Source: Bacillota bacterium
GTDB taxonomy: Bacteria; Bacillota; UBA4882; UBA8346
NCBI GenBank assembly: GCA_023402395.1
Contig: JAEYGI010000069.1
Coordinates: 1-43,445 of the forward strand
Direction: 5' to 3'
Length of the DNA stretch: 43,445 nucleotides
Positions 24,356 through 32,278 of the stretch are shown here, piece by piece. Position 1 is the stretch's first letter; every line of letters starts with the position of its first letter. The position numbers and the translations under genes were made by a program. Under the pieces are notes generated by a model, which saw only the letters and a list, made by a program, of their open reading frames with translations, did not search any database and was not told the origin of the DNA.

Positions 24356-27300
24356 TTACACCTCCACAATATCGGAATCTTCGATGGTGGTAACCTCTTC
24401 CTTGGTCAAGTCCAGATCCGTGCTGAGCCGGAGGGCTTGGCGATTGACTGATTGTTCATATACGTTCCTTACGTAGCGGCCGTTTCCGAACGCTTCTTGC
24501 TTCACGGCGCTCTCAAACACAGCGCGCAGTTTTTCCCTGGCTTTATCACTGAGAACATATTTCTTGGCCGCGTAAAATTGGTCCGCGATGAACATCAGCT
24601 GTTCCGGAGTATAGTCGCTAAATTCGACAATATTCGGAAACCGCGATTTGAGTCCGGGGTTTGTTTTCAGGAAACCGTCCATATTCTCGCTATATCCGGC
24701 CAAAATGACCACCAGCCGCTCCCGCTGGTCGTCCATTAGCTTGACCAGGGTGTCAATGGCTTCCCGGCCGAAGTCATTCTCCGACCCTTGCGACAGCGAA
24801 TAGGCCTCGTCGATGAAGAGCACGCCATCTAAGGCTTCCATAACTTTTTCAGTGGTTTTAATGGCGGTTTGGCCAACGTATCCCGCCACCAGTCCGGCCC
24901 GGTCCGTCTCTACGAGCTTATTGGTTTTGATTACGCCGATATGATACATCACGTCGGCGATGACCCGCGCAAACATGGTTTTGCCCGTTCCGGGGTTGCC
25001 TTTGAAGATCATGTGCAGGGATTGAGTGTCATCCGACGCCAGGCCCATTTTCTTCCGCTCGTTCTGCAGCCTGAGCCTGGCGTATAAGCTTCTGACGTAG
25101 GTTTTAACTTGATCGAGCCCGACGATGCCGGCTAGCACTTTTTCCAGATCATACCCCTCGCTGGCTTTTTTCTCGATATCAATGTCCGCCGCGATGATCT
25201 CGGTCAGTTCCTGAACGGAAATATCATTCTGCGAGGCCACGCGGGCCGACTGATTGCGCATGATTTTTTCGATCATATTCCGGACCATGCGACCGTTCCC
25301 GGAATGGGCGGAAGCCGTTCTACAAGCGACCTGCACCTGTTCTTCCAAGACTAGCTTGGCCGCGGCCTCAATGGTAAATCCCTTGGAATCGATCATTTTC
25401 AGGGCGATGGCCAACAACTCATCCGCATTATAATCGGGAAAATCGATTTTAAGCGGAAAACGGGATTCAAGCCCGGAATTGGCTTTCATAAAATCGGACA
25501 TTTCCTTCTGGTATCCCGCTAAGATAACGACAATTTCCCCCCGGTAGTCCTCGATCAGCTTTACCAGCGTATCGATGGCTTCCTTTCCGAAGCTGCCTCC
25601 ATCACTGTTGAGCGCGTAGGCTTCATCAATAAACAGCACTCCACCCAAGGCGCTCCGGAAAACTTCTTCCGTTTTTTTGGCGGTCTGTCCCACATACTCC
25701 GCGACCAGCCCGCCGCGGTCCGTCTCTACCAAATGGCCTTGCTTCAGCAGTCCCATCTCTTTAAACATCGACGCCACGACCCGGGCGATCGTCGTTTTTC
25801 CAGTACCCGGATTGCCGGTGAAAATCATATTCAGCGACTGGGTGGTGTCCACCGTGACACCGGCTTTCCTGCGCTTTTCATTGGCGAGGAGCAGCTTATA
25901 TTGTATGGTCACGAATTCTTTTACGTTATCAAGCCCGATGATCCCAGCCAGCGATTTTTCGAGGTCGAACCGCTCGGCGCTGTCCAACCTGAAATCATCC
26001 CGGCGGAGCAGATCCATTTGGGTCTCCCCGGATTTGACAATCCGCTTTGATTGTTCGAGAATCGCCCCTTCGACGACGTTCCGGACCAGTCTGCCGTTTC
26101 CGCTGTCATTACGGCCCTTGATCTGACTTTTTTCAAACAGCCGCAGCAATGCTTCCTTGCAGTCGTCCGCGATCCGGTATCCTTTGGATTTGGCCGTGAT
26201 CTCGGCGATGGCCACCATTTCGCCATCGCTGTAGTCATCGAAGTGAATCACATTGGGAAACCGCGATCTCAAGCCGCTGTTGGTTTTTAAAAACTCCTCC
26301 ATTTCATCGCTGTATCCCGCCAAAATGACGACCAGATCGTCCCGGTAATCTTCAATCCCCTTAACCAGCGTATCGATGGCTTCCAGCCCGAAGGGGTCGT
26401 CCTTCGTTCGGCATAACGCATAGGCCTCATCGATAAACAAGACGCCGCCCAACGCCGACTGGATCGCTTCATTGGTCTGCTTGGCCGTGTGGCCGAGATA
26501 TTGCCCCACCAGGTCCGACCGGCTGACTTCCCGCAGTTGCCCTGTTGATAACACGCCGATTTCCTTTAAGTACTTGGCTACAATCCTGGCGATGGTGGTC
26601 TTGCCCGTACCCGGATTGCCGGTAAAAATCATATGCATGGAAACGGAAACCGCCTTGAACCCGGCATCCGCCCGCATTTGCTGCGCCTTTAAGTTGTTTT
26701 CCAGGTCCAACACGTACTCCTTCACCTTAGCCAGACCCACCACGGAATCCAATTCCCGTTTGATCTCATCCAGGTTGGCGGTGGTTTTGTGAGGCAGAAA
26801 TCCGCTCAGGTCGATCTCAGCCAGCCTGTTCCCGTCCTGATACCGGGCGATTAGCCGTTCATTTTCATGGGAAAGGACCGTATCGACGTTAGGCTCCGGC
26901 GCGTTCCGCAACTTATACTCCGACAGCGCTTTATAGACAACTTTGGCCAGGTATTCTTCCACGGATTTTAGGCCGATGGCCCGCTTATATTTCGAAGCGC
27001 AATAGTTCACGAAGTCCTCTTGATATTTAACGCGCAGCGACAATTGCTCCTGGCAGCGCTTCGCCAACCCCTCCAGAAAGGTGCGGGTAATGTCGGAAAT
27101 TTCCGGTCCGGAGTAGCCTTCGAGCTTAATAATATCCCCAACGGACTCCATCATCTTGACGCCCCAAATCTCTGCGATTTTGTTTTCCGAAGACGTGGTG
27201 GCGAAAATGAAATATTTCTGGTTGGAGGAGATTTCGCTGATGGAACTGTGAGCCAACACCCCCGTGGCCTCGACCAAAACATTGTTTTGCAGAATGTAAC

Positions 27301-28063
27301 GGCTTCCCAACGGGTACTTTCCGTTTACGATCAATTGGGCCAGCACGTCGCGAACGCTTTCGTGACAGTTTTCAAAGTTGTCGAAGATAATAATTTCAAA
27401 ATTGGAATAAAGCGCTTTATACAAGTCGGTAAGAAACAATCCCTTTTCCGCCGCGCCGGGATACAAGGCCAGATTAATCCGGTGCGCCAGTTCATTCTTT
27501 AAGATTCCGACTTTATGCAGGGCGGTGGCGACCGTGGCAATTAGGGTATGTTTCCCAGAACCGGCGTTGCCAACCACGAAAATGGTATTCCTGGGCCGGC
27601 CGTGATCAAATCCGACAATAAAAGGCCTTTTAAAAGCGACCACGATGTTTTTCACCGCGGTCCGCTGTCCGATAAACCATTGAAAAACATTGTTTTGAGC
27701 GGTTTCAACATTAGAGTCGAACAGACTTTGCTCCAATTTTACCTTTGGCTTCCGTTCATCCTGAACTCCATCGGCATCCGGCGCCATGCTCTCGACTCGA
27801 AATGCAGGCTCCGAGCTGGCCGAGGTGTTCGTGCGAGCTTCCCGGCCAAGGTTCAAATGCTCAGTGGCGGGCGTTGCCGCCATGCCCGTTCCAGCCTCTT
27901 TGCTCAAGTTGAAATATTCTTCGGCGGGAATATTCGAATTCGATTGAGTCGGACACGATTGACCTTGACTTGATTGGCTTTTCGCGATAAATCCATATGT
28001 ACGCACCGATTCAATGATTTGATATTCCGGAAAAAGAAACCGTAACAATCCTTTTAGGCCCAT
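24356..28063 (-). CDS. Four-module AAA+ ATPase (one ClpB/torsin-like, three CbbX/SpoVK-like)
   Basis: The product has 1235 aa from ATG 28063 (GGAGG 9 nt upstream). Residues 1-130 are a Ser/Gln-rich, low-complexity region without TM. At about 132-390 lies a divergent AAA+ module resembling ClpB D2/torsin: FIGQRTAVKNIV, a P-loop GNAGSGKHT, and IIIFDNFENCHESVRDVL, with DNFE in place of DExx. Three SpoVK/CbbX/EccA-type modules follow, with P-loops GNPGTGKT at about 481, 750 and 1022, Walker B GVLFIDEAYAL/S each time, and the sensor/Arg-finger strip GLxSRFP. All three look catalytically intact; the first may be structural. Single-module relatives remodel Rubisco (CbbX) or serve type VII secretion (EccA). 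It heads a five-gene operon of duplicated membrane proteins. Confidence 0.92.
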   Translation of the reverse strand: MGLKGLLRFLFPEYQIIESVRTYGFIAKSQSSQGQSCPTQSNSNIPAEEYFNLSKEAGTGMAATPATEHLNLGREARTNTSASSEPAFRVESMAPDADGVQDERKPKVKLEQSLFDSNVETAQNNVFQWFIGQRTAVKNIVVAFKRPFIVGFDHGRPRNTIFVVGNAGSGKHTLIATVATALHKVGILKNELAHRINLALYPGAAEKGLFLTDLYKALYSNFEIIIFDNFENCHESVRDVLAQLIVNGKYPLGSRYILQNNVLVEATGVLAHSSISEISSNQKYFIFATTSSENKIAEIWGVKMMESVGDIIKLEGYSGPEISDITRTFLEGLAKRCQEQLSLRVKYQEDFVNYCASKYKRAIGLKSVEEYLAKVVYKALSEYKLRNAPEPNVDTVLSHENERLIARYQDGNRLAEIDLSGFLPHKTTANLDEIKRELDSVVGLAKVKEYVLDLENNLKAQQMRADAGFKAVSVSMHMIFTGNPGTGKTTIARIVAKYLKEIGVLSTGQLREVSRSDLVGQYLGHTAKQTNEAIQSALGGVLFIDEAYALCRTKDDPFGLEAIDTLVKGIEDYRDDLVVILAGYSDEMEEFLKTNSGLRSRFPNVIHFDDYSDGEMVAIAEITAKSKGYRIADDCKEALLRLFEKSQIKGRNDSGNGRLVRNVVEGAILEQSKRIVKSGETQMDLLRRDDFRLDSAERFDLEKSLAGIIGLDNVKEFVTIQYKLLLANEKRRKAGVTVDTTQSLNMIFTGNPGTGKTTIARVVASMFKEMGLLKQGHLVETDRGGLVAEYVGQTAKKTEEVFRSALGGVLFIDEAYALNSDGGSFGKEAIDTLVKLIEDYRGEIVVILAGYQKEMSDFMKANSGLESRFPLKIDFPDYNADELLAIALKMIDSKGFTIEAAAKLVLEEQVQVACRTASAHSGNGRMVRNMIEKIMRNQSARVASQNDISVQELTEIIAADIDIEKKASEGYDLEKVLAGIVGLDQVKTYVRSLYARLRLQNERKKMGLASDDTQSLHMIFKGNPGTGKTMFARVIADVMYHIGVIKTNKLVETDRAGLVAGYVGQTAIKTTEKVMEALDGVLFIDEAYSLSQGSENDFGREAIDTLVKLMDDQRERLVVILAGYSENMDGFLKTNPGLKSRFPNIVEFSDYTPEQLMFIADQFYAAKKYVLSDKAREKLRAVFESAVKQEAFGNGRYVRNVYEQSVNRQALRLSTDLDLTKEEVTTIEDSDIVEV

Positions 28064-28417
28064 CCTTATTAACCTCCGATTAATCATCTGGTCCGAAAAG
28101 CATCACTTAAACGCAACATTACGCAAGTCCAATAGAAATAGTTGTAATTGATGGAATGAACTAATTATTAGGATTCTGAATTAAATACTATTCTATTTTG
28201 GTTAACTATTACGATTTTATTACATCGCTTATCCTTAATCAAGCAAAAGCAATAGAAATCACTCACAAAACAAAATACCGCGAAATCCTATTTTCATTTT
28301 CTACCAAATTGCCCCAGGCGTCCGAATTTGGACCAATACTCCCGCCCTCCGCCTTGGAACTCCAATCGCTCAAACCACTCTTCAAGTTGAATGAAGGCCG
28401 GATTCATTCCCGAATAT

Positions 28418-28463
28418 AAAAAGCCCGGCGGAAAGAGTGCTGATACTCCTTCCTGGGCTTTTT
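28418..28463. terminator. Terminator-like hairpin, copy 1 of a related pair
   Basis: AAAAAGCCCGG pairs with CCTGGGCTTTTT (one bulge) around a roughly 24-nt loop; T-runs follow on both strands. It resembles, loop included (CGGAAAGAGTG...CTCCTTCC), the hairpin at 32658-32703. Confidence 0.6.
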
Positions 28464-28532
28464 CCCCAAAGATGTGATATTCATTGATTTAGACATGCGC
28501 CCCGGCCTGCCCCATTGCCGGATCTTCCAAGT

Positions 28533-28715
28533 TCATCTCGGGTGATTCAGCCCAGAGGACGTATCGGGTGCCGGAATTTCCCGCTCCACTTTCCGCATCT
28601 CCCAGACCGTGCCTTTGGGGTCGGGGCAGTGAATCTTATGAACCGTCCAGTCTTCCTCGTTCCAGAAAGAGAAGCCCAGGGTGACCCGCCAGATATAAAG
28701 ATGAAAAAAGTTCAA
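28533..28715 (-). CDS. Possible 60-aa protein, unknown
   Basis: From a TTG at 28715 the frame encodes a peptide with protein-like composition: YIWRVTLGFSFWNEEDWTVHKIHCPDPKGTVWEMRKVERE. The TTG has no convincing ribosome site, and its first codons lie in an inverted repeat, so it may be the remainder of a longer gene whose 5' end was lost. A terminator-like hairpin stands about 70 nt downstream on the same strand. No family recognised. Confidence 0.35.
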   Translation of the reverse strand: MNFFHLYIWRVTLGFSFWNEEDWTVHKIHCPDPKGTVWEMRKVEREIPAPDTSSGLNHPR

Positions 28716-28742
28716 TCATTTACCCATACACAGCCGGCATTT

Positions 28743-28786
28743 GGGATGTGAATGCTTATTTCAAAAACTTTTTTCATCTTATATAT
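28743..28786 (+). repeat. Dispersed 42-bp repeat, copy 2
   Basis: This is the second copy of the element at 17195-17236: GGGATGTGAAT, then ACTTTTTTCATCTT and TATATA. Its right half also pairs with 28690-28709 as an inverted repeat. It runs into the 19-bp tandem duplication at 28781. Confidence 0.6.
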
Positions 28787-28818
28787 TTAAAGAATCTTCA
28801 TATATTTAAAGAATCTTC
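28781..28818. repeat. Exact 19-bp tandem duplication at a gene end
   Basis: ATATATTTAAAGAATCTTC occurs twice in direct succession (28781-28799, 28800-28818). The second copy contains the last codons and stop of the acetyltransferase gene, so the gene's 3' end with its stop is duplicated just downstream. Confidence 0.85.
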
Positions 28819-29477
28819 CGTCCCAGCACATCGTAGGCGTCCACCGGAAACTCCGCCAGGGACGAGTTTTCATACTCGTCATTAAACAGAACCCAGATCA
28901 ACTCCTCTTTCCGGTCCCCCTTGCCATCCCGCCCGTTCCGCCGCAGCGACGCTTCCCGGCGAAAGCCGAGCCGGCGCGGCACGGCGGCGCTGCGGTCATT
29001 GGCGGCGTCGCAATGAATCTCGACCCGCTCCACTTTGTGGATCGTAAAGGCCACTTTGATCAGCGCGCTGACCGTCTCGGTCATATAACCCTTGCCGGTT
29101 TCACCCGTCCGCAGCCAGTAACCGATCTCCAAGCCCCCTTCGCCGATGCGGGGATGAAGCCCGGTTCCGCCCAGCAGCCGGGAGCCGTCCGGCGCAAAGG
29201 CGCCATAAGTGAAGTTTTGGCCGAGATCAAACTCGCCCCGGAACCGGCGCAACCGTTCGATCTTGGCCTCCAGTTCCTCCGGCTCTCGCTCCGCCCAGGG
29301 CAGCCACGGCCGGAGCTGATCGAGGCTGGCGTCGATCGCTTCTTTCAACAATGTAGCGTCAGACGGTTGATAACAGCGGATCCAGAGCCGTCCGGTCCGG
29401 ATGGAATAAGCGGGGGAATGGATGACTGCCACCTTCCTTCGGGTAAAATTCAAGAGGCGCCTTGAAAGTCGGTTCAC
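28806..29477 (-). CDS. GNAT-family N-acetyltransferase (RimJ/RimL-like)
   Basis: This protein of up to 223 aa has the GNAT fold of ribosomal-protein N-acetyltransferases: TGRLWIRCYQPSDATLLKEAI (beta1/alpha1), PWAERE, FTYGAFAPDGSRLLGGTGLH, GGLEIGYWLRTGETGKGYMTETVSALIKVAF (motif A, acetyl-CoA binding), EIHCDAANDRSAAVPRRLGFRREASLR (motif B) and the final WVLFNDEY. The start is uncertain. GTG at 29477 gives 223 aa with a weak site. GTG at 29432 follows GAAGGA closely and begins nearer the usual N-terminus. A C-terminal extension after NDEYENSS is not typical. Substrate unknown; single gene. Confidence 0.85.
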   Translation of the reverse strand: MNRLSRRLLNFTRRKVAVIHSPAYSIRTGRLWIRCYQPSDATLLKEAIDASLDQLRPWLPWAEREPEELEAKIERLRRFRGEFDLGQNFTYGAFAPDGSRLLGGTGLHPRIGEGGLEIGYWLRTGETGKGYMTETVSALIKVAFTIHKVERVEIHCDAANDRSAAVPRRLGFRREASLRRNGRDGKGDRKEELIWVLFNDEYENSSLAEFPVDAYDVLGRKIL

Positions 29478-29678
29478 TTCTTGGAGCCCCGCGGTATCAA
29501 ATTATCCGTACTGTAGCCTCCGCGGTTCACAAGACATAACACGTTCAATGGTTGGTTTCAGAATATTATATCCGATCCGTCCCCGGATTGAAAACAACCG
29601 ATTTTGCTTGTTTCGTCCGGCCTCTTTCGATCCTCCCGGGAATAGTTTAATGCTCCGGTTGTTGATCTTTTCTCCGTA

Positions 29679-29707
29679 TTTACCAAACGCCTCAATCAGG
29701 ATATACT
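29679..29707 (+). promoter_or_regulatory. Promoter of the maltose-acetyltransferase-like gene
   Basis: TTTACC (29679-29684), a 17-bp spacer, and TATACT (29702-29707), about 45 nt before the ATG at 29753. The elements match sigma-A promoters moderately well. Confidence 0.55.
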
Positions 29708-29752
29708 AACGAAGAGAAGATGAAAAATTATTAGGAATTGAAGGGCCAGCCA

Positions 29753-30352
29753 ATGACTGAAAAAGAAAAGATGTTGAACGGCAAGCCTTATCTGTCATTC
29801 GGGGAAGGGCTTTTTGAAGAGCGTCAAGCGGCCAAGGAATTGCTGTTTGATTTCAATGCATCGCGCCCCAGTGAATTTCAAAAACGCAATGGAATTATCA
29901 AACAGCTGCTGGGGAAGACCGGCGCTACCTTTTTTATCGAACCGCCGTTTTTTTGCGACTATGGCTACAATATTTCGCTCGGAGAAAACTTTTACGCCAA
30001 TACCCATTGTGTCATCCTGGATTGCGCCAAGGTCGCCATCGGGGATCAGGTCATGCTGGGACCCAATGTCAACCTGTTTACGGCCGGGCACCCGCTTCAT
30101 CATGTGCCGCGCAGTCAAGGGATTGAATACGCGTTTCCGATCGTCATCGGCAACTATGTTTGGATCGGCGGCGGGGTGATTGTAACTCCCGGCGTCACGA
30201 TCGGGGACAAGTCGGTGATCGGCGCCGGCAGCGTGGTGACCAGGGATATTCCGCCCAACTCCATTGCAGTCGGAAATCCCTGCCGGGTGATCCGGGAAAT
30301 TATAGACGAGGACCAACGCTATTACTTTCGAAAATTACCGTTGGAGCAGTGA
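29753..30352 (+). CDS. Maltose/galactoside O-acetyltransferase family protein
   Basis: This 199-aa left-handed beta-helix acetyltransferase of the Maa/LacA type transfers acetyl from acetyl-CoA to sugars such as maltose or glucose. The N-terminal helical part, MTEKEKMLNGKPYLSFGEGLFEERQAAKELLFDFN, is the Maa signature. Hexapeptide-repeat coils follow (ISLGENFYANTHCVILD; VAIGDQVMLGPNVNLFTAGHPLH with the catalytic His). The end is IVIGNYVWIGGGVIVTPG, VIGAGSVVTRDIPPNSIAVGNPCRVIREI. I chose the ATG at 29753 because GAAGG lies 9 nt upstream. Length and motifs are complete. It appears monocistronic; the next gene has its own ribosome site 120 nt on. Confidence 0.93.
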   Translation: MTEKEKMLNGKPYLSFGEGLFEERQAAKELLFDFNASRPSEFQKRNGIIKQLLGKTGATFFIEPPFFCDYGYNISLGENFYANTHCVILDCAKVAIGDQVMLGPNVNLFTAGHPLHHVPRSQGIEYAFPIVIGNYVWIGGGVIVTPGVTIGDKSVIGAGSVVTRDIPPNSIAVGNPCRVIREIIDEDQRYYFRKLPLEQ

Positions 30353-30472
30353 GGCGCCGGCGGATCAAGAAACAATTGCGCCGGGCAGTTGGTGGCAAGC
30401 TTCCGAATTAAAATGCCTATGATGGTACTGACTTAAATTCATTTGTTTAGAATCGGAAATGGAGGAGTGGAC

Positions 30473-30745
30473 ATGAAACGGTGCCGATTAGCGATGATCG
30501 CCTTATTGTTGGGAATAATCTCCTTTGTTAACCTAATGGGGTTAGAAAAAGGAGTCATGGCAATTATCGTAGGATGGTGGGCAATTCGGGAAATCAAGGA
30601 GGATCCCGCCAGAAAAGGAACGGGAATGGCCTGGGCCGGTTTTATTTTAGGGCTCTTGTCCGTAATCCTCATTATTTCTATGCTTATTTGGAAAGGCCCC
30701 CAATTGCTGCAGCAATTGAGGATGTTGGAAAAGCTTCAATTTTAG
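30473..30745 (+). CDS. DUF4190-type small membrane protein
   Basis: This 90-aa protein has two membrane helices, residues about 5-24 (LAMIALLLGIISFVNLMG, then MAIIVGWWAI) and about 52-75 (AWAGFILGLLSVILIISMLIW). The middle segment AIREIKEDPARKGTGMAWAGFILG matches the DUF4190 pattern (A-x-R-E-I-x-x-x-P-x-x-x-G-x-G-x-A-x-A-G). GGAGG lies 7 nt before the ATG. The function of the family is unknown. It stands alone before the long tandem repeats. Confidence 0.78.
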   Translation: MKRCRLAMIALLLGIISFVNLMGLEKGVMAIIVGWWAIREIKEDPARKGTGMAWAGFILGLLSVILIISMLIWKGPQLLQQLRMLEKLQF

Positions 30746-31423
30746 CGCCAAACCCCTCTCCCGGCCTCTCCCCGGCGCTGGATTTCAATGATGCGGGTTC
30801 GACGGGGAGAGGTGAATCGACGGAAACCAGGGTCTATCTTTTGGGCCATCAATCCGGGCTTTCAAGAGTCCCAAGTTTCATGCTCCGTCATCCTCTCCGT
30901 GAATCCACTTCCTTGGGTCGCATCTCCGGAGAGGGCCGGGGTGAGGTGAACAGGCATCTTCGACGGCTACAATCAACCCCTCTCCCGGCCTCTCCCCGGC
31001 GCTGGATTTCAATGATGCCGGGTTCGACGGGGAGAGGTGAATCGACTGAAACCAGGGTCTATCTTTTGGGCCATCAATCCGGGTTTTCAAAAGGCCCAAG
31101 TTTCATGCTCCGTCATCCCTCTCCGTGAATCCACTTCCTTGGATCGCATCCCCGGAGAGGGCCGGGGTGAGGTGAACAGGCATCTTCGACGGCTACAATC
31201 AACCCCTCTCCCGGCCTCTCCCCGGCGCTGGATTTCAATGATGCGGGTTCAACGGGGAGAGGTGAATTGCCTGAAACCAGGGCCTATCTTTTGGGCCATC
31301 AATCCGGGTTTTCAAAAGGCCCAAGTTTCATGCTCCGTCATCCCTCTCCGTGAACCTGCTTCCTTGAGCCGCATCCCCGGAGAGGGCCGGGGTGAGGTGA
31401 ATTGGCATCCTGTACCCAATCTT
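30746..31423. other. Gene-free stretch filled by tandem repeats
   Basis: Apart from the three-copy 225-bp repeat (next entry), nothing is seen here. Long plus frames at 30574-31128 and 31037-31480 only read through the repeats and show the same peptide three times without a domain. Confidence 0.7.
30751..31412. repeat. Three tandem copies of a 225-bp GC-rich repeat
   Basis: Units begin AACCCCTCTCCCGGCCTCTC at 30751, 30975 and 31201 (periods 224 and 226) and end GAGAGGGCCGGGGTGAGGTGAA. Copies differ by a few substitutions and one-base indels. Each contains inverted CCTCTCCCC/GGGGAGAGG and CTCTCCGGAG pieces, the kind of CCCTCTCC...GGAGAGGG intergenic repeat found dispersed in many bacterial genomes. 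Confidence 0.9.
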
Positions 31424-31732
31424 TCAAACCCTAATCTTCTCCACTCCCCTGCCCACCAGCGCCGTCCAGTATCCAATTAAGATCCCGTCCATCAGCGCTT
31501 CGCTGTAGATTAGCTCGTCCCTGCGGATAATCTGCTCAAACCAGATATTATCATACTCTTTCAATAACTGCTGATCCTCCGGGGACAGTTTGGCGGTGAC
31601 CAGCTCCAGCAGTTCATCCGGGCGCTCCCCCAGTTTTTTGTATTCAGGGTCGTCTTTAATTATCTCATCGTCAATCTGGCAGATCCGGTCAAAGATGTAT
31701 TTTCTGATGCCGCTGTCTTTGTAGGTGAGCAT
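31424..31732 (-). CDS. Small helical protein, DUF6809-like
   Basis: This 102-aa, highly charged alpha-helical cytoplasmic protein reads KYIFDRICQIDDEIIKDDPEYKKLGERPDELLELVTAKLSPEDQQLLKEYDN. It closes with SEALMDGILIGYWTALVG, a C-terminal helix of the form S-x-x-x-x-x-G-x-x-x-G as in DUF6809-type Bacillota proteins. GGGGG lies 9 nt before the ATG. It is divergent from the excisionase-type HTH gene, sharing the GGTTAT-rich intergenic region. Function unknown; members are often found with small HTH proteins or phage-like regulators, but that link is an inference here. Confidence 0.7.
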   Translation of the reverse strand: MLTYKDSGIRKYIFDRICQIDDEIIKDDPEYKKLGERPDELLELVTAKLSPEDQQLLKEYDNIWFEQIIRRDELIYSEALMDGILIGYWTALVGRGVEKIRV

Positions 31733-31785
31733 GACACTAGCCCCCTTAATATAGACAAAATCGATTCTATTTTAAATTCATTCTA

Positions 31786-31908
31786 GGTTATTTAGGTAAT
31801 ATTATATCTATAAATTATCACAAAGGAAAATTTTAGTCAAGTAATTTTGGTTATATTTGCAATATGGGTTATATCTTGGTGGAAAGGATGTTTTGGTTAT
31901 GATACAAT
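31786..31908 (+). promoter_or_regulatory. HTH gene control region with repeated GGTTAT boxes
   Basis: GGTTAT occurs at 31786, 31849, 31867 and 31895; two of the four are the full TTTGGTTAT (31847-31854 area and 31892-31900). TACAAT (31903-31908) is the likely -10, with no good -35, about 24 nt before the start codon. The boxes match those upstream of anfH in sequence and orientation. Confidence 0.5.
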
Positions 31909-31931
31909 AAACGCGTTGGGAGGTCATGCGA

Positions 31932-32114
31932 GTGCAAGAAAAAGAATATTATAGCCCTCAAGAGATTGCTGAAAAATTCAACTTAAAACCTCGTACAGTT
32001 GCAAATTGGATTCGGCAAGGTAAACTTAAAGCTATCAAATTAGGAGATCTCTGGAGGGTTCATCGGACCGATTTAGAGGCTTTTATTAAAGCTTCTCAAA
32101 ATAATAATGAATAA
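31932..32114 (+). CDS. Excisionase-type helix-turn-helix DNA-binding protein
   Basis: This 60-aa protein consists only of a HTH_17/MerR-like DNA-binding domain: YYSPQEIAEKFNLKPRTVANWIRQGKLKAIKLGDLWRVHRTDLEAFI. Both the turn (EKFNLKPRTV) and the wing (KLGDLWRVHR) are visible. No effector domain follows, unlike TOBE-bearing ModE/TunR proteins that share this N-terminal fold. I prefer the GTG at 31932 because GGAGG lies 8 nt upstream; the ATG at 31926 is only 2 nt from it. The GGTTAT boxes in its own promoter and in that of anfH make it a candidate regulator of both. Alternatively it is a phage or plasmid remnant. Confidence 0.85.
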   Translation: MQEKEYYSPQEIAEKFNLKPRTVANWIRQGKLKAIKLGDLWRVHRTDLEAFIKASQNNNE

Positions 32115-32278
32115 ATGGAAACAACGCCAAAGGACCCTTAGACTCCTGCCGTCTTGCAGCCGGGCAAAACTTAGGAAGCTTCAAATACAGCTATTCACGA
32201 ATAGAATACCGCTGGAGGTCTTCAGCCTCCGTCCGGACTGTTCACAACCCCTATTTACCCTCCCTCACCCCGGATCAT

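Larger units (their letters stand above)
28064..28805. other. Intergenic region upstream of the AAA+ operon
   Basis: This region is AT-rich and holds a terminator-like hairpin (28418-28463), a doubtful 60-aa ORF (28533-28715), the right copy of the dispersed 42-bp repeat, and an inverted repeat (about 28690-28709 with 28764-28785; arms AGATGAAAAAAGTT / AACTTTTTTCATCT). A plus-strand frame at 28198-28419 ends at the terminator but lacks a ribosome site. No clear promoter for the AAA+ gene was found. Confidence 0.5.

Noticed and set aside
28198..28419. 73-codon plus ORF ending at a terminator
   Set aside because: No ribosome site, TTG start in AT-rich DNA, no recognisable feature; the terminator is bidirectional and may serve minus-strand transcripts.
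30751..31412. CRISPR array
   Set aside because: The units are 225 bp, GC-rich, and repeat over their whole length with no unique spacers.
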